NCBI RefSeq assembly: GCF_001704275.1
Contig: NZ_CP011533.1
Span: forward strand, 1,736,001-1,800,000
DNA length: 64,000 nt
Reading direction: 5' to 3'
Source of the DNA: Streptomyces noursei ATCC 11455
GTDB taxonomy: Bacteria > Actinomycetota > Actinomycetes > Streptomycetales > Streptomycetaceae
Positions 1 to 9,289 of the stretch are shown in pieces. A program made the translations under genes and the position numbers. Under the pieces are notes generated by a model, which had not been told where the DNA came from, ran no database searches, and saw nothing but the letters and a program-made list of their open reading frames with translations. The stretch's first letter is position 1. Every line of letters begins with the position of its first letter.

Positions 1-2386
1 TGAACGCGCTGGATGACATCCGTCGTCTGCGCAACCGGTCCACGCACGACGGCTACGACATCTCCGACGAAGACGGGCTGCTCGCGGTACGTCGACTCGT
101 CGACGTACTGGTCTGGTTCACCAGTACCAGCAGCTCCGCCTTGCTGGGCGGAGAGCCACACATGGATCCCGAGGTCGCCCGGCGCTGCGAGTTCCTCGCC
201 GGGCTGTACATCACCCTCGGCTACCGCCAGGCCAAGCGATTCGTCCTTACCTCCAACACCGTCTACCAGCTCTTCTGCCGTGAATCGGGCATGCGCCTGG
301 AGTACGTCGAGCTGATGGTCTCGCAAGACGTTGACGATCTGCGTGCCGTACTCACGTCCAACGACGGTGAGTTGCTGCGCACCCGTCTGCCCAAACTCAC
401 CCGCTTCGTCATCCTTGATCAGGCCGGTGAGGACGAGGAGTTGCCCGGCTCCATTCGCGAACTGCTCGGTCGCGACTACCGGCTGGTGCGCTACGACAGC
501 TTCATCGACAGGCACGTCGACCTTGACGCCCACCTGGCCGGCGTGACCTCCGCGGACTGTGCCGAGCCACGCAGGGCCGTCACCGCCACTGTGCTGTCAA
601 CCGATGCCCGCACGGGAGAGTCCCTCATCCAGACAGCCGAGGACGCAGCCACCCTCCTCGGCCGCCTTGCCCGTGGCCAAGCCAACGTTCTGATCACCGG
701 TCGTCCCGGCAGCGGCAAAAGCACGTTGCTCCGGACACTGGCCGCGGACCCCGACGCACGGCGCTTTCGCTTCTACTTCGACCTCAGTCTCAAGCCGAGG
801 GGCGAGACCTTCCCCGAATACGCTGCACGCCTGCTGTCCCCATGCATGACGGCGGACCGCTCCCACGCGTACGACCTGTTCCTCTACCTGATCCGGTCCG
901 GCTCTGCGTTGTGCGTCCTGGACGCGGTTGACGAGGGTGTGGACGAAGCCAGCCCAGCCGGCTTCCTGCGGCTCTTTGCTGATCTGGCCCCTGTGCTCTC
1001 CGCTGAGTCCACTGTGGTCATGAGCTCGCGGGTCTCGTTCCTCGCCGACTCCCCCCAGGTCCGCCAGCTGTTGGACAGTTGCGCCGCCCGATCCGAGCAG
1101 CTGGTCGAGCAAATGTACGCGAACGGAGTCGACCCGGCCCGAGTACCGCACTTCCACCTGGTACGGCTCGCGGACCCCGATGCCACGTTCCTGGAGATGC
1201 GGCTGACCGCCTTCCTCCAACCTGCCTCTCCACAACCCCTCGACGCGTTGCTCGGCGCACACATCACGAAGACCCTCGCAGACCACGGTCAGGCCGATAT
1301 CGAAGAGCGCCTGCCCGCAGTCTTCGGCAGGGCCTTCCTCGCCGATCAAACGGTCTTCTCCCTCCTCGACCTGCACCGCGACCTTGGTCCCGGCGCCTTC
1401 ACCGACGGTCGCCTCGAACTCGACAGCTGCGCGCTCGCCCCGTTGTTGCGGCCGGCCGGTCCTGACCGGGTCGCCTTCGTCCACACCGCCTACCAGGAGC
1501 TGCTGGCTGCCCGATTCCTTGCCACGCCGAGCGGTCGTGAAGAGGCAGCAGAGCTGCCTGGAGGTGCCTTCATCACCGAGCAGGTGAGAGCCTTCCTCGC
1601 CCGCACATCGGCAGTTCTCCCTTCCGACGATTGCCTACTTCCCGCGGGGGTCCACCTCGTCGGACCGGCCGAACGACTCTTGTTGCGCCGCGTACGACAC
1701 GCAGTCCGATTCGACCGCCACGCCGTCACGGTCGGCCGCTACCGCCGCTTCCTCGACGCCTTGCGGCCCGATGGCACCTCGCCCTGGGACCACCCCGACC
1801 AACCGGACAACGTCACCCACACCCCCTGGGCCGACCGGCTCCGCGAATCGGATTATTACCGCGATGCCCGCTACGACGACTACCCAGCCATCTGCGTCAG
1901 CTGGTGGAGCGCCTTCGCGTTCGCAGCCTTCGAGGGCAAGCGCCTGCCCACCGCACTGGAATGGGAGGCCGCAGCTCGCGGCACGGACGGCCGACTCTTT
2001 CCCTCTTTCCCTGGGGTGACGCATCGGACGGCGCGCCGGTCAACTGTGCTGATACGTGGGTCGGGCATCCCGTGGTGACCTTCCACGCCTGGCAGCAGGA
2101 GTTCGCCCAAAAGGCACTTCGCCGAGCCTGGGTCACCCCGGTCGGCAACAGGGCCGCGAACCGCTCCCCGTACGGCATCACCGACATGGCGGGGAACGTG
2201 TGGGAGTGGACCTCCACCAGCCTCGATGACGCAGGCGAAGCGGTCATCTGTGGTGGCAGCTACGACAATCCGCTGCGCGCCGTGCAAGCAAGCAGCAAGG
2301 GCATCTACCGGAAACGTGGCTGCAGTAACGCGGTCGGTTTCCGTTGCGTACAGGACCTCACCGACCCAGAGGCGGCCATCTCATGA
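1..2386 (+). pseudogene. HEPN-like/NACHT/FGE-fold STAND protein, frameshifted, 5' truncated
   Basis: The reading frame is already open at the window edge (codons from base 3), so the N-terminus lies outside. The first residues contain R-N-R-S-T-H (bases 30-47), which fits the R-x4-H signature of HEPN RNase-type domains. A NACHT/STAND P-loop follows (Walker A GRPGSGKST near 699-722; Walker B-like CVLDAVDEG near 911-940). The C-terminus is a formylglycine-generating-enzyme (SUMF1) fold with DMAGNVWEWT and a final GFRC. The frame breaks near 2003: the first frame stops at 2078, while the conserved FGE C-terminus continues in another frame to 2386. Removing one copy of an 8-bp tandem duplication restores one 791-codon frame. 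FGE folds fused to NACHT modules are known from bacterial NTP-dependent conflict systems, where they are thought to bind rather than catalyse. The next gene overlaps by ATGA. The break could also be a sequencing error. Confidence 0.75.
1995..2010 (+). repeat. Perfect 8-bp tandem duplication causing a frameshift
   Basis: CTCTTTCC occurs twice in tandem (1995-2002 and 2003-2010) inside the FGE-fold coding region. Deleting one copy turns the local translation into RLFPWGD, the expected FGE sequence, and rejoins the two frames. This is seen directly in the bases. Whether it is a fixed mutation, a reversible slippage site or an assembly error cannot be told from the sequence. Confidence 0.9.
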
Positions 2387-2643
2387 GCGACGCGCGGCAC
2401 GGCATCATCGTCGACCGCCGGCCCAGTGGCGGAGGACTGACCGGCGCGGTCGGCGCCTTCATCGTCCAGGACGAGGCGGACGGTGGCTACTACACCTTCG
2501 ACTACACGCAGATCGTCACCGAAGGCTTCCGCACCATCCGCACGGGTGAGCGCGTACGGTTCCATGCGTCCGCAGACCGCCCCGGTGGCGCCGAGTTTGT
2601 GGTCCGGCTCGACCAGCCCGACCCTGCGGAGTACTACCGATGA
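2383..2643 (+). CDS. Small cold-shock-domain-like protein of a conflict operon
   Basis: An 86-residue protein starting at the ATG that overlaps the previous stop (ATGA, 2383-2386); its own stop overlaps the next start in the same way (2640-2643). Its pattern resembles a cold-shock/OB-fold domain: an initial GIIVDR strand, a G-x-I-x-x-D turn, a YYTFDYTQI strand where CSDs have the F-V-H segment, an eGFrtirtGerVrF block and a final hydrophobic strand. The canonical aromatic RNP motifs are degenerate, so this is a divergent member at best. The double overlap implies fixed stoichiometry with the STAND protein and the membrane protein. I infer a nucleic-acid- or nucleotide-sensing or adaptor role; small coupled proteins of this kind accompany actinobacterial NTPase conflict systems. 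An earlier ATG at 2344 lies inside the upstream gene and is less likely. Confidence 0.7.
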   Translation: MSDARHGIIVDRRPSGGGLTGAVGAFIVQDEADGGYYTFDYTQIVTEGFRTIRTGERVRFHASADRPGGAEFVVRLDQPDPAEYYR

Positions 2644-3917
2644 CCGTTGAGTTGGAGGCCATCGCCGGCGCGCGACAGATCCTCGTGGTCGTGCTCCCGG
2701 TACGGTTGCTGCGCACCCCGGACTGGCCGGAGGGGCCCTTCCCCTTCGAGGTCGGCAACAGACGGACGGATGCGGCCACCCGCGCGACCTACTTCGCGCC
2801 CGCCTCCGCCAGAGTGCTGTACGGATCGACTGGGCGCCCCTGTCGCTGGCATCGGACGATGTCAATCGTCCACGACGGGCTGCATCTGCAGGGCATGGAG
2901 CTGCTGCGTACCGCCACGGGACGGAGCCACGGACACGCTCTGGCGGTGCTGCACTTCACCGTGGACAGACCACTGCTTCCCGTACTGCGAGCAATAGGCC
3001 ACCGGCCCGACGCCGGCCCCGACCCACTCACCGGCCCGTTCGCGCCGCAGCAGCTCTTCGGACAGGTGGCCGAGGTCCGCGACGCCACCGACGCGTCAGC
3101 GATCACCCGCCCGTACACCATCGCTCTCCTCACTCCCAAAGCCCACCACACCCCCGCGCTTCGATCTGAGCCCACGGCAGCGCTCCCGGCCACCGCCGAC
3201 CACTGGCTGTGGCAGCTGGCATCCCGTTCCACACCACGCGACTTTCCTCTCGCTCCGGAATCCGCCGCCGACGAATTCGATCAGGCTGTGCGCATCTCCG
3301 CCGACTGGAGTGCTCTGGTGCTGCGACACAGCGCCGCATTCCTCGGTCATCGCCCCGACGCCGGCGAGGGCGACTTCTACGACTTCGCAGCCTTGCATGC
3401 CCGTACGGTCTACCTCGACGCCCTGTTACTCGGAACGCTCCAGCGTGACCACATCGACCGACTCACCGACGAACTCTCCGGGGTGTTCGACGGCCCGCTT
3501 CTTTCCGTCCAGGTCGGTTGGTTGGAGAGGAACATCGCGCACTTCCGCAGTACTTACTGGCGCCAGCACCTGACCGCACACGGTCCGGCGAACGAGCTGC
3601 TTCTTGCCTTCCAGACTCAGCACCGATTGCCCCAGCGATTCGCGGAGATCCTGGCCGAAGCCGCGGACTACAGCCGACTGGCCCAGAACCAGGAAAGCCA
3701 GCAGATCAGCGGCGCTCTCGGAGTTCTCACCATCCTCGGCCTCCCGCTCGGCACGGCTCTCAGCGTCCTCCAGGTCCTCGGCGACCAGTCCGCCGCCCAC
3801 CTGTTCGTCGCCCTCGGCCTGTCGATCGCCGCCACCGCCGGAGCCCTCACCACTCGGTACGGGCGCCTCGTCATCTCCTCCCTCCGGGGTGGTGCCGGCC
3901 CTGAACCGCCCGCCTAA
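2640..3917 (+). CDS. Putative membrane effector with two C-terminal TM helices
   Basis: A 425-residue protein, translationally coupled to the cold-shock-like gene (ATGA at 2640). Residues 1 to about 170 form an alpha/beta region with a hydrophobic first strand (QILVVVLPVRLL). Residues about 230-350 are rich in long charged helices and probably form a coiled coil. The end carries two membrane segments (about 358-379 and 386-404) followed by a basic tail. This layout of a helical stalk and a terminal TM hairpin recalls CorA-like proteins and the third component of CATRA-type conflict systems, but I cannot confirm membership by eye. As the last gene of an operon headed by a NACHT protein it is the best candidate for the effector, perhaps acting at the membrane. 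That role is inference. The gene converges on eccC, with 137 bp between them and nothing else recognisable there. Confidence 0.65.
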   Translation: MTVELEAIAGARQILVVVLPVRLLRTPDWPEGPFPFEVGNRRTDAATRATYFAPASARVLYGSTGRPCRWHRTMSIVHDGLHLQGMELLRTATGRSHGHALAVLHFTVDRPLLPVLRAIGHRPDAGPDPLTGPFAPQQLFGQVAEVRDATDASAITRPYTIALLTPKAHHTPALRSEPTAALPATADHWLWQLASRSTPRDFPLAPESAADEFDQAVRISADWSALVLRHSAAFLGHRPDAGEGDFYDFAALHARTVYLDALLLGTLQRDHIDRLTDELSGVFDGPLLSVQVGWLERNIAHFRSTYWRQHLTAHGPANELLLAFQTQHRLPQRFAEILAEAADYSRLAQNQESQQISGALGVLTILGLPLGTALSVLQVLGDQSAAHLFVALGLSIAATAGALTTRYGRLVISSLRGGAGPEPPA

Positions 3918-4054
3918 AAGCACACCCGCACTTGGCGAGCAGCCGCGAAGGGCTCTTCGTCGGAGTCGCGGATCAACATCAGCGGGGAGTCTTCGAGTGG
4001 CCCATCAGGGCACTCAAGGGGGCTGCCAAGCGAGCGGTTTACAGTCCCCCTGAC

Positions 4055-7000
4055 TCACTTGGGGGCAGACCAGCCGATTTGGATGACCCGGGGCCGCTGC
4101 CGCGGAGTGACCAATTGAGCCCGCCCGGGCGGCATGCGCTCAGCTCTCGTAGTGCCCACCAGCGGCCCCTCATCGGGGTTGCCCGACAAAATGGCACCCG
4201 CGGCTCCGAGCTCTTTGAGGCGTCGGGTGACCGGGTCGAACGAGGTGCGGGCTGCGCCAGCGGTGTTGCGGGCGACGATGATGCGGAGCCCGATGTCCCG
4301 GGCATAGGGAAACAATTCCGCCAGTGCTTCGAGGGGGTTGCCGGAGGGGAGCGCGACGAGGTCGTAGTCGTCGATGACGATGAAGATCTCGGGGCCGTGC
4401 CACCAGCTGCGGGCGCGCATCTGCTCGGCGGTGACGTCCTCCGTCGGCATCCGGGCTTGGAGGATCGGGACGAGGCGCTTCAGTCCGTCTTCGAGCGAGG
4501 CTGAGGCGGGAGCGTAGTGCAGCACGTGGTCCTCGGGGAGCTGTCCGTGCAGCCCGCGTCGGTAGTCGCCCACGACAGCCAGAGCTTCATGGGGCTGGTG
4601 CCGTTCAGCCAGTCGCCGTGCGAGCAGGCGAAGCAGCGCTGACTTGCCGGACTCGCTTTCGCCGTAGATGACCAGGAGCGGATCGGTGTCGAAGTTGAGA
4701 TAGACCGGCGCGAGCGCTGTTTCGTCGAAGCCCACGGCGAAGCCGAGGTCGGGTGTTTCGCTGGCCTTGGGGAGGGCGTCGACGTGCAGGCGGTCGGGGA
4801 GCATGCGTACGGGTGGGCACACCGGGCCGTGCCAGTGGGATGCGACGGCCGCGATCAGCTCGGTAGAGCTGTGGGCGTCGTCCGTAGGGTCGTGCGTGGC
4901 GTTGGGGAAAGTGGCGTGCGGCAGTGCGGCGACGTAGTGCAGGCCGCCTTGGGCGAGGCCGTGTCCGGGCCGGGTGGTGGGCACGTTGCGGGCGCGTCTG
5001 CGGTCGTGTTCGGAGTCCAGCGGGTCGGCCATCCGAAGTTCCAGCCGGGTGCCGAGTTGGTCCTTCAGGTCAGGGCGGATCTCGTTGTACCGCCCGGCCG
5101 TGAGGACGAGGTGAACGCCGTAGGCGAGGCCCCGAATGGCCATGGCCTCGACGTCGGGGATCAGCTGCTCGTGCTCCCGTTTGAAGTTGCTCCAGCCGTC
5201 GATCACCAGGAAGACGTCGCCGAAGAGGTGATCGGGGTAGTGCCCTACAGCCCGTCGTCCGCGGTAGGTCCGGATGGAGTCGATGTGATGGGCCCGGAAG
5301 AACTCCTCCCGCTCGTCGAGGATTTCCCGCATCTCGGCGATGGTCCGTCGCACCTTGGCCGCATCCAGTCGGGAACAGACACCCCCGACGTGCGGGAGGC
5401 CGGCCAGGGGCGAAAGGCTGCCGCCACCGAAATCCAGGCAGTAGAACTGCACTTCGCGGGCCGTATGCGTCAGGGCAAACGCCATGACGAGGGTGCGGAG
5501 CAGGGCGGACTTCCCCGACCGTGGACCACCGACCACCGCGGCGTGGCCCTGTGAGCCGGAAAAGTCGCAGTGAAGGGTTTCGCGGCGTTGCTCAAATGGC
5601 ACGTCGGCGATGCCCAGTGGGACGACGAGGGACATCTCCCGCCACTCGACCGGTTGCAGGCCCCGTTCGGAGGTGACCGTGAGCGGGGGAAGCAGATCGC
5701 CGAGGGAAGGGGACTCTTCCAGCGGGGGCAGCCAGACCTGTTGTGCCGCCGGTCCCTGGTCCCGGAGCCGCTCCACCAGGATGTCCAGTACGGAAAGGTC
5801 TGTGCCGTCTCCGTCTCGCGGTGCCTCATCTTCGCTGATCAAGCACGCGTCGGCGTCCTCGACGAGGGACTCGGCAGTGAACAGCATCGGGGTGAGGTCT
5901 TCCCGACGGCCGGAGGCGGTGGTGCGCTGGGGGCGGTAGGAGCCGGAGACGTATGCGGCCTTGAACTGGGTCAGGGCTTCCGTTCCCTGGCTCAGAAGGC
6001 CCGCTCCGGGGACGTTGGGCAAGTGGTATGCGTCGGCGACGCCGAGGGCGATGCGGGATTCGTCGGCCGAGAAGGTGCGCATCACCAGTCGGTAGGAGAG
6101 GTAGGTGTCCAAGCCGCGCAGCCGGCCTTCGTCCACCCGCTGCGAGGCGAGCAGGAGGTGGACGCCGAGCGAGCGGCCGATGCGTCCGATCTGCAGGAAC
6201 GTGTCGATGAATTCGGGCCTGGCCGCCAGCAGTTCGCTGAATTCGTCGAGGATGATCAGCAGGGTGGGTAGTGGCCGGAGTGGCGCACCTGCCGTCCGCG
6301 CTCGCTCGTAGGCGGCGATGTTGGCGAAGTTGCCAGCGGTGCGGAGCAGTTCCTGGCGACGGAGGAGTTCGCCGGAGAGGGCGTCCTGCATGCGGTCGAC
6401 GAGGGTGAGGTCCTCGACGAGGTTGGTGATGAATGCGGCCACGTGCGGTAGGTCGGCCAGGCCGGCGAACGTCGCGCCGCCTTTGAAGTCGGCCAGGATG
6501 AAGTTCAGCGTCTCGGACGTGTGGGTGGCGGCGAGGCCGAGGACGAGGGTGCGCAGTAGCTCGGACTTGCCGGAGCCGGTGGCGCCGACGCACAGGCCGT
6601 GTGGCCCCATGCCTCCCTGGGATGCCTCCTTGAGGTCGAGGACGACGGGCTTTCCGTCACCGTCCACGCCAAGCGGTACACGCAGGCGGTCCTGCACGAG
6701 GTGATGCCTCGGCACCGGGTCGAAGGTCGTGGGGTCCGCGATGCCCATGAGCTCGGTGAAGCCGAGGTTGCCCAGCAGCGGGTCCGCGTCCTCGTCGTCG
6801 CTGGTCCGCAGCGGGGAGAGGGCGCGGGCGAGTGCGGTGGCTTCGACCGCGCTGAGGGTGTCTGGAATGCCCGCGTAGGTGGAGCCGGAATTGGAGACGA
6901 GGATCAGGGTGTTCTGCTCGACGGCCATACCCGGTCGGCGATCGACTCGACGTGCCCCACGTCCGGATGTACGGCGCTGTCGCTGCCCGTCGATGGCCGT

Positions 7001-8041
7001 TTCGAGTTCGATGACGGTCACGCCCTGGAAACCGTCCCGGTCAAATGGCCACGGGAATGTGATTGTGGGGCCGGGGTCCAGGAGGATCACCACATGGGCT
7101 CGGTCGAGCAGGGGCTGGGCATCCGCATCCCAGGCGGGGCGCGTGGAGAAGTCCTCGGCAAAGTCCTCTTCGAGGTCGTCGAGCGAGGAATAGATCAGTA
7201 GTCGTTGGGTCCGTCGACTGTCGGCGGCTTCCCGCTCGGTGGCACGGGCATGTGGCAGCCACTTGATCCACTCCCATTCGGCGACCGTCCCCGGAGCCGT
7301 TACGACTGCGATGCGCACATCATCTGGTGAGTGCAGCGCCGCCAGTTGGCAGACCAGCGCCCGGACCGTCCCCTGGACGGTGTCGGTATCCCCTCTGATC
7401 GTCAGTCGCGGAAATGCCCGCAGGGACAACGCCAGGGGCAGCTCGTCGAGGTACTCGTACGCCGCCACGAAGTGTCGCAACGCGTGCGCGGACAGCGGCT
7501 CCCACTCCTCCGCCGGCTCCGCCCGCGGCACGATGAGGCGGGTCGCGAGAGTCTGCGGACCAAGTCCCACGCGTACTTGGGCGAAGTCGTCGTCGCCAGA
7601 TCGGCGCTCCCACAGCCGGGTGCGTTCGGCGATGACCGCCCAGAGCTGTGCCGGCTCGGGGAAGGTACGGAGTTCGCTCAGCCGCTGAGCGCGTGCAGTG
7701 TTCCGTGCCTCCTCGCGAGTGCGGGCCAAGTACTTCAGGTATTCCTGACGCGCCGCGTGAACACCTGGCGACGAGCCGCGCCAGCTACGGACGAACTGGC
7801 CCACCCCCGTAACGGCGGCGAAGATGAGCATGATGCCGCCCGTGATCTTCATGAACGGTGGTGAGCCGGGCAGGAAGAAATACACCGCCATGCTGGCCAT
7901 ACCCGCTATGGGCAGCAGTGTTAGGACGACGGATTCGCGCTTGTGCTCCGGCAGCACAGGCGGCGCCTTCAGACGCAGCTCATCCTGGGAATAGCCAGGG
8001 TGCTTTGCACGTGGAGGGCGCTTGACGGTGACGGTTGCCAA
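4055..8041 (-). CDS. eccC: Type VII secretion ATPase EccC (fused EccCa/EccCb)
   Basis: A 1328-residue FtsK/SpoIIIE-family motor, the energising and substrate-recognition component of the ESX/type VII machine at the inner membrane. Near residues 40-85 there are two closely spaced TM helices after an RPPR motif. Three ATPase domains follow: Walker A GATGSGKSE (about 485) with Walker B ILDEFSE; GGPRSGKSA (about 837) with VIDGW; GESESGKSA (about 1127) with VIDDYD. All three P-loops keep GK[ST], and only the first has the classical DE Walker B. Length matches actinobacterial fused EccC. The start at 8041 is TTG with no strong ribosome-binding site, 10 bp after the mycosin stop, so translation probably depends on coupling. 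The gene is last in the minus-strand locus, with no eccB, eccD or eccE beside it. Confidence 0.95.
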   Translation of the reverse strand: MATVTVKRPPRAKHPGYSQDELRLKAPPVLPEHKRESVVLTLLPIAGMASMAVYFFLPGSPPFMKITGGIMLIFAAVTGVGQFVRSWRGSSPGVHAARQEYLKYLARTREEARNTARAQRLSELRTFPEPAQLWAVIAERTRLWERRSGDDDFAQVRVGLGPQTLATRLIVPRAEPAEEWEPLSAHALRHFVAAYEYLDELPLALSLRAFPRLTIRGDTDTVQGTVRALVCQLAALHSPDDVRIAVVTAPGTVAEWEWIKWLPHARATEREAADSRRTQRLLIYSSLDDLEEDFAEDFSTRPAWDADAQPLLDRAHVVILLDPGPTITFPWPFDRDGFQGVTVIELETAIDGQRQRRTSGRGARRVDRRPGMAVEQNTLILVSNSGSTYAGIPDTLSAVEATALARALSPLRTSDDEDADPLLGNLGFTELMGIADPTTFDPVPRHHLVQDRLRVPLGVDGDGKPVVLDLKEASQGGMGPHGLCVGATGSGKSELLRTLVLGLAATHTSETLNFILADFKGGATFAGLADLPHVAAFITNLVEDLTLVDRMQDALSGELLRRQELLRTAGNFANIAAYERARTAGAPLRPLPTLLIILDEFSELLAARPEFIDTFLQIGRIGRSLGVHLLLASQRVDEGRLRGLDTYLSYRLVMRTFSADESRIALGVADAYHLPNVPGAGLLSQGTEALTQFKAAYVSGSYRPQRTTASGRREDLTPMLFTAESLVEDADACLISEDEAPRDGDGTDLSVLDILVERLRDQGPAAQQVWLPPLEESPSLGDLLPPLTVTSERGLQPVEWREMSLVVPLGIADVPFEQRRETLHCDFSGSQGHAAVVGGPRSGKSALLRTLVMAFALTHTAREVQFYCLDFGGGSLSPLAGLPHVGGVCSRLDAAKVRRTIAEMREILDEREEFFRAHHIDSIRTYRGRRAVGHYPDHLFGDVFLVIDGWSNFKREHEQLIPDVEAMAIRGLAYGVHLVLTAGRYNEIRPDLKDQLGTRLELRMADPLDSEHDRRRARNVPTTRPGHGLAQGGLHYVAALPHATFPNATHDPTDDAHSSTELIAAVASHWHGPVCPPVRMLPDRLHVDALPKASETPDLGFAVGFDETALAPVYLNFDTDPLLVIYGESESGKSALLRLLARRLAERHQPHEALAVVGDYRRGLHGQLPEDHVLHYAPASASLEDGLKRLVPILQARMPTEDVTAEQMRARSWWHGPEIFIVIDDYDLVALPSGNPLEALAELFPYARDIGLRIIVARNTAGAARTSFDPVTRRLKELGAAGAILSGNPDEGPLVGTTRAERMPPGRAQLVTPRQRPRVIQIGWSAPK

Positions 8042-8051
8042 CGGGACCCGG

Positions 8052-9287
8052 CTACTGCTGGAAGGGCGGCCTGGGTGGTTGCTGGCCGTACGGGGAAGGT
8101 GGAGGCACGACGGGACGCCGGCGCTTGACGACGACCGCAGCCAGTACGGCCACGACCCCCAGCACTACGACCCCGACGACACCCCAGATGACGTATGCGG
8201 AACCGCTGTCCTTGGAGGAGGCGGCGTCGGAACCGCCGGACGGAGCAGCGGGAGCTGCCGAGGGCATAGACGCGGCCGACGGGTCCGGCAGCGGCCCGTT
8301 CGTCGAACCGGCGGGGATGTCCTCAGTCAAGGCGCTGTACGGGCGGATGAACCCGTAGCCATAGTGCTTGTCCGGGAGCTTTGTACCCTTCATGGAATCC
8401 GGCAACATGGCAGTCTTCACGAGGCGGTTCGCGATCTGACCGGCCGTGAGGTCTGGGAACTTTGCGCGGAGCAGGGCGGCGGCGGCTGAGACGTAGGCGG
8501 TGGCGTCGGAGGTTCCGGTACCGCTTTGGTAGCCGTGATCACGTCCTGCGCCAGCGATGTCCACTCCTGGTGCTGCGAGCAGGTTGTTGGACCCGTAGTT
8601 GGACTTCTCCCAGATCTTCTTTGAAGAGTCGACCGCTCCTACCGAGATCACACCTGGGATGCTCGCGGGGTAGTTCGGCTCGTCGACGCCATCATTGCCG
8701 GCCGCGGCAACAATTACGGCATCCTTCTGCCGCGCATACCGAACGGCATCGTCCAGATCAGTAATCTTGAACGTGTCACCCAAAGACAAATTGACGACTG
8801 ACGCTCCGTGATCGACTGCATAACGGATCGCCTGCGAGACGGGGGACTCACCCTTACCCGTGCCGGTCTGCAAGCCATCCTGATTGTTCACAATGAGCGG
8901 CAGAATCTTTGCCTCAGGGGCGAGCCCCTTGATGCCAGCCTCGCCCCCAGGCCCGTGACCATGTCCTGCGATCAGGGAGGCCATGGCGGTGCCGTGCGAA
9001 CTCTCTGTTTCACGGTCGGCACGACCGTCGCCCTTAAGCAGGTTCTTTCCAGGCAGCACGTTGCCCACGAGGTCGGGGTGTGTCCCGTCGACACCGGTGT
9101 CGACGACGGCTACGGTCACGCCCCGCCCCGTGGATACCTTCTCAATCGCATCAGCATCGAATGCCGACAAGGCCCACTGACGATCGCGAATGGAATCCGC
9201 GGCAGCCGGGGACGCCACGCTCGCGAGGCCGACCACGCACAACAGTGCCGTCCCGCCTGCCGCTCTCATCCATCGTGTGAACGTCAC
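8052..9287 (-). CDS. mycP: Mycosin, type VII secretion subtilisin-like protease
   Basis: A 411-residue membrane-anchored S8 serine protease that is an accessory of type VII secretion and acts on the outer face of the membrane. An N-terminal signal peptide ends near AAA-D (residue 30). The catalytic triad is visible: Asp63 (VVDTGVDG), His98 (SHGTAMASL) and Ser260 (GTGTSDAT), with oxyanion Asn198 (AAGND). A single TM helix (about 362-385) is followed by an RRR stop-transfer and a proline-rich cytosolic tail, the standard mycosin layout. The start is GTG at 9287, two bases past the stop of the proline-rich WXG protein. An in-frame ATG six codons downstream is a less likely start, because the GGAAGGAAG upstream fits the GTG better. 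Mycosins usually support apparatus stability as well as processing. Confidence 0.95.
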   Translation of the reverse strand: MTFTRWMRAAGGTALLCVVGLASVASPAAADSIRDRQWALSAFDADAIEKVSTGRGVTVAVVDTGVDGTHPDLVGNVLPGKNLLKGDGRADRETESSHGTAMASLIAGHGHGPGGEAGIKGLAPEAKILPLIVNNQDGLQTGTGKGESPVSQAIRYAVDHGASVVNLSLGDTFKITDLDDAVRYARQKDAVIVAAAGNDGVDEPNYPASIPGVISVGAVDSSKKIWEKSNYGSNNLLAAPGVDIAGAGRDHGYQSGTGTSDATAYVSAAAALLRAKFPDLTAGQIANRLVKTAMLPDSMKGTKLPDKHYGYGFIRPYSALTEDIPAGSTNGPLPDPSAASMPSAAPAAPSGGSDAASSKDSGSAYVIWGVVGVVVLGVVAVLAAVVVKRRRPVVPPPSPYGQQPPRPPFQQ

Positions 9288-9289
9288 GC

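Noticed and set aside
597..1484. 295-codon minus-strand frame opposite the NACHT gene
   Set aside because: Low-complexity translation, no ribosome-binding site, fully antisense to a clear domain protein.
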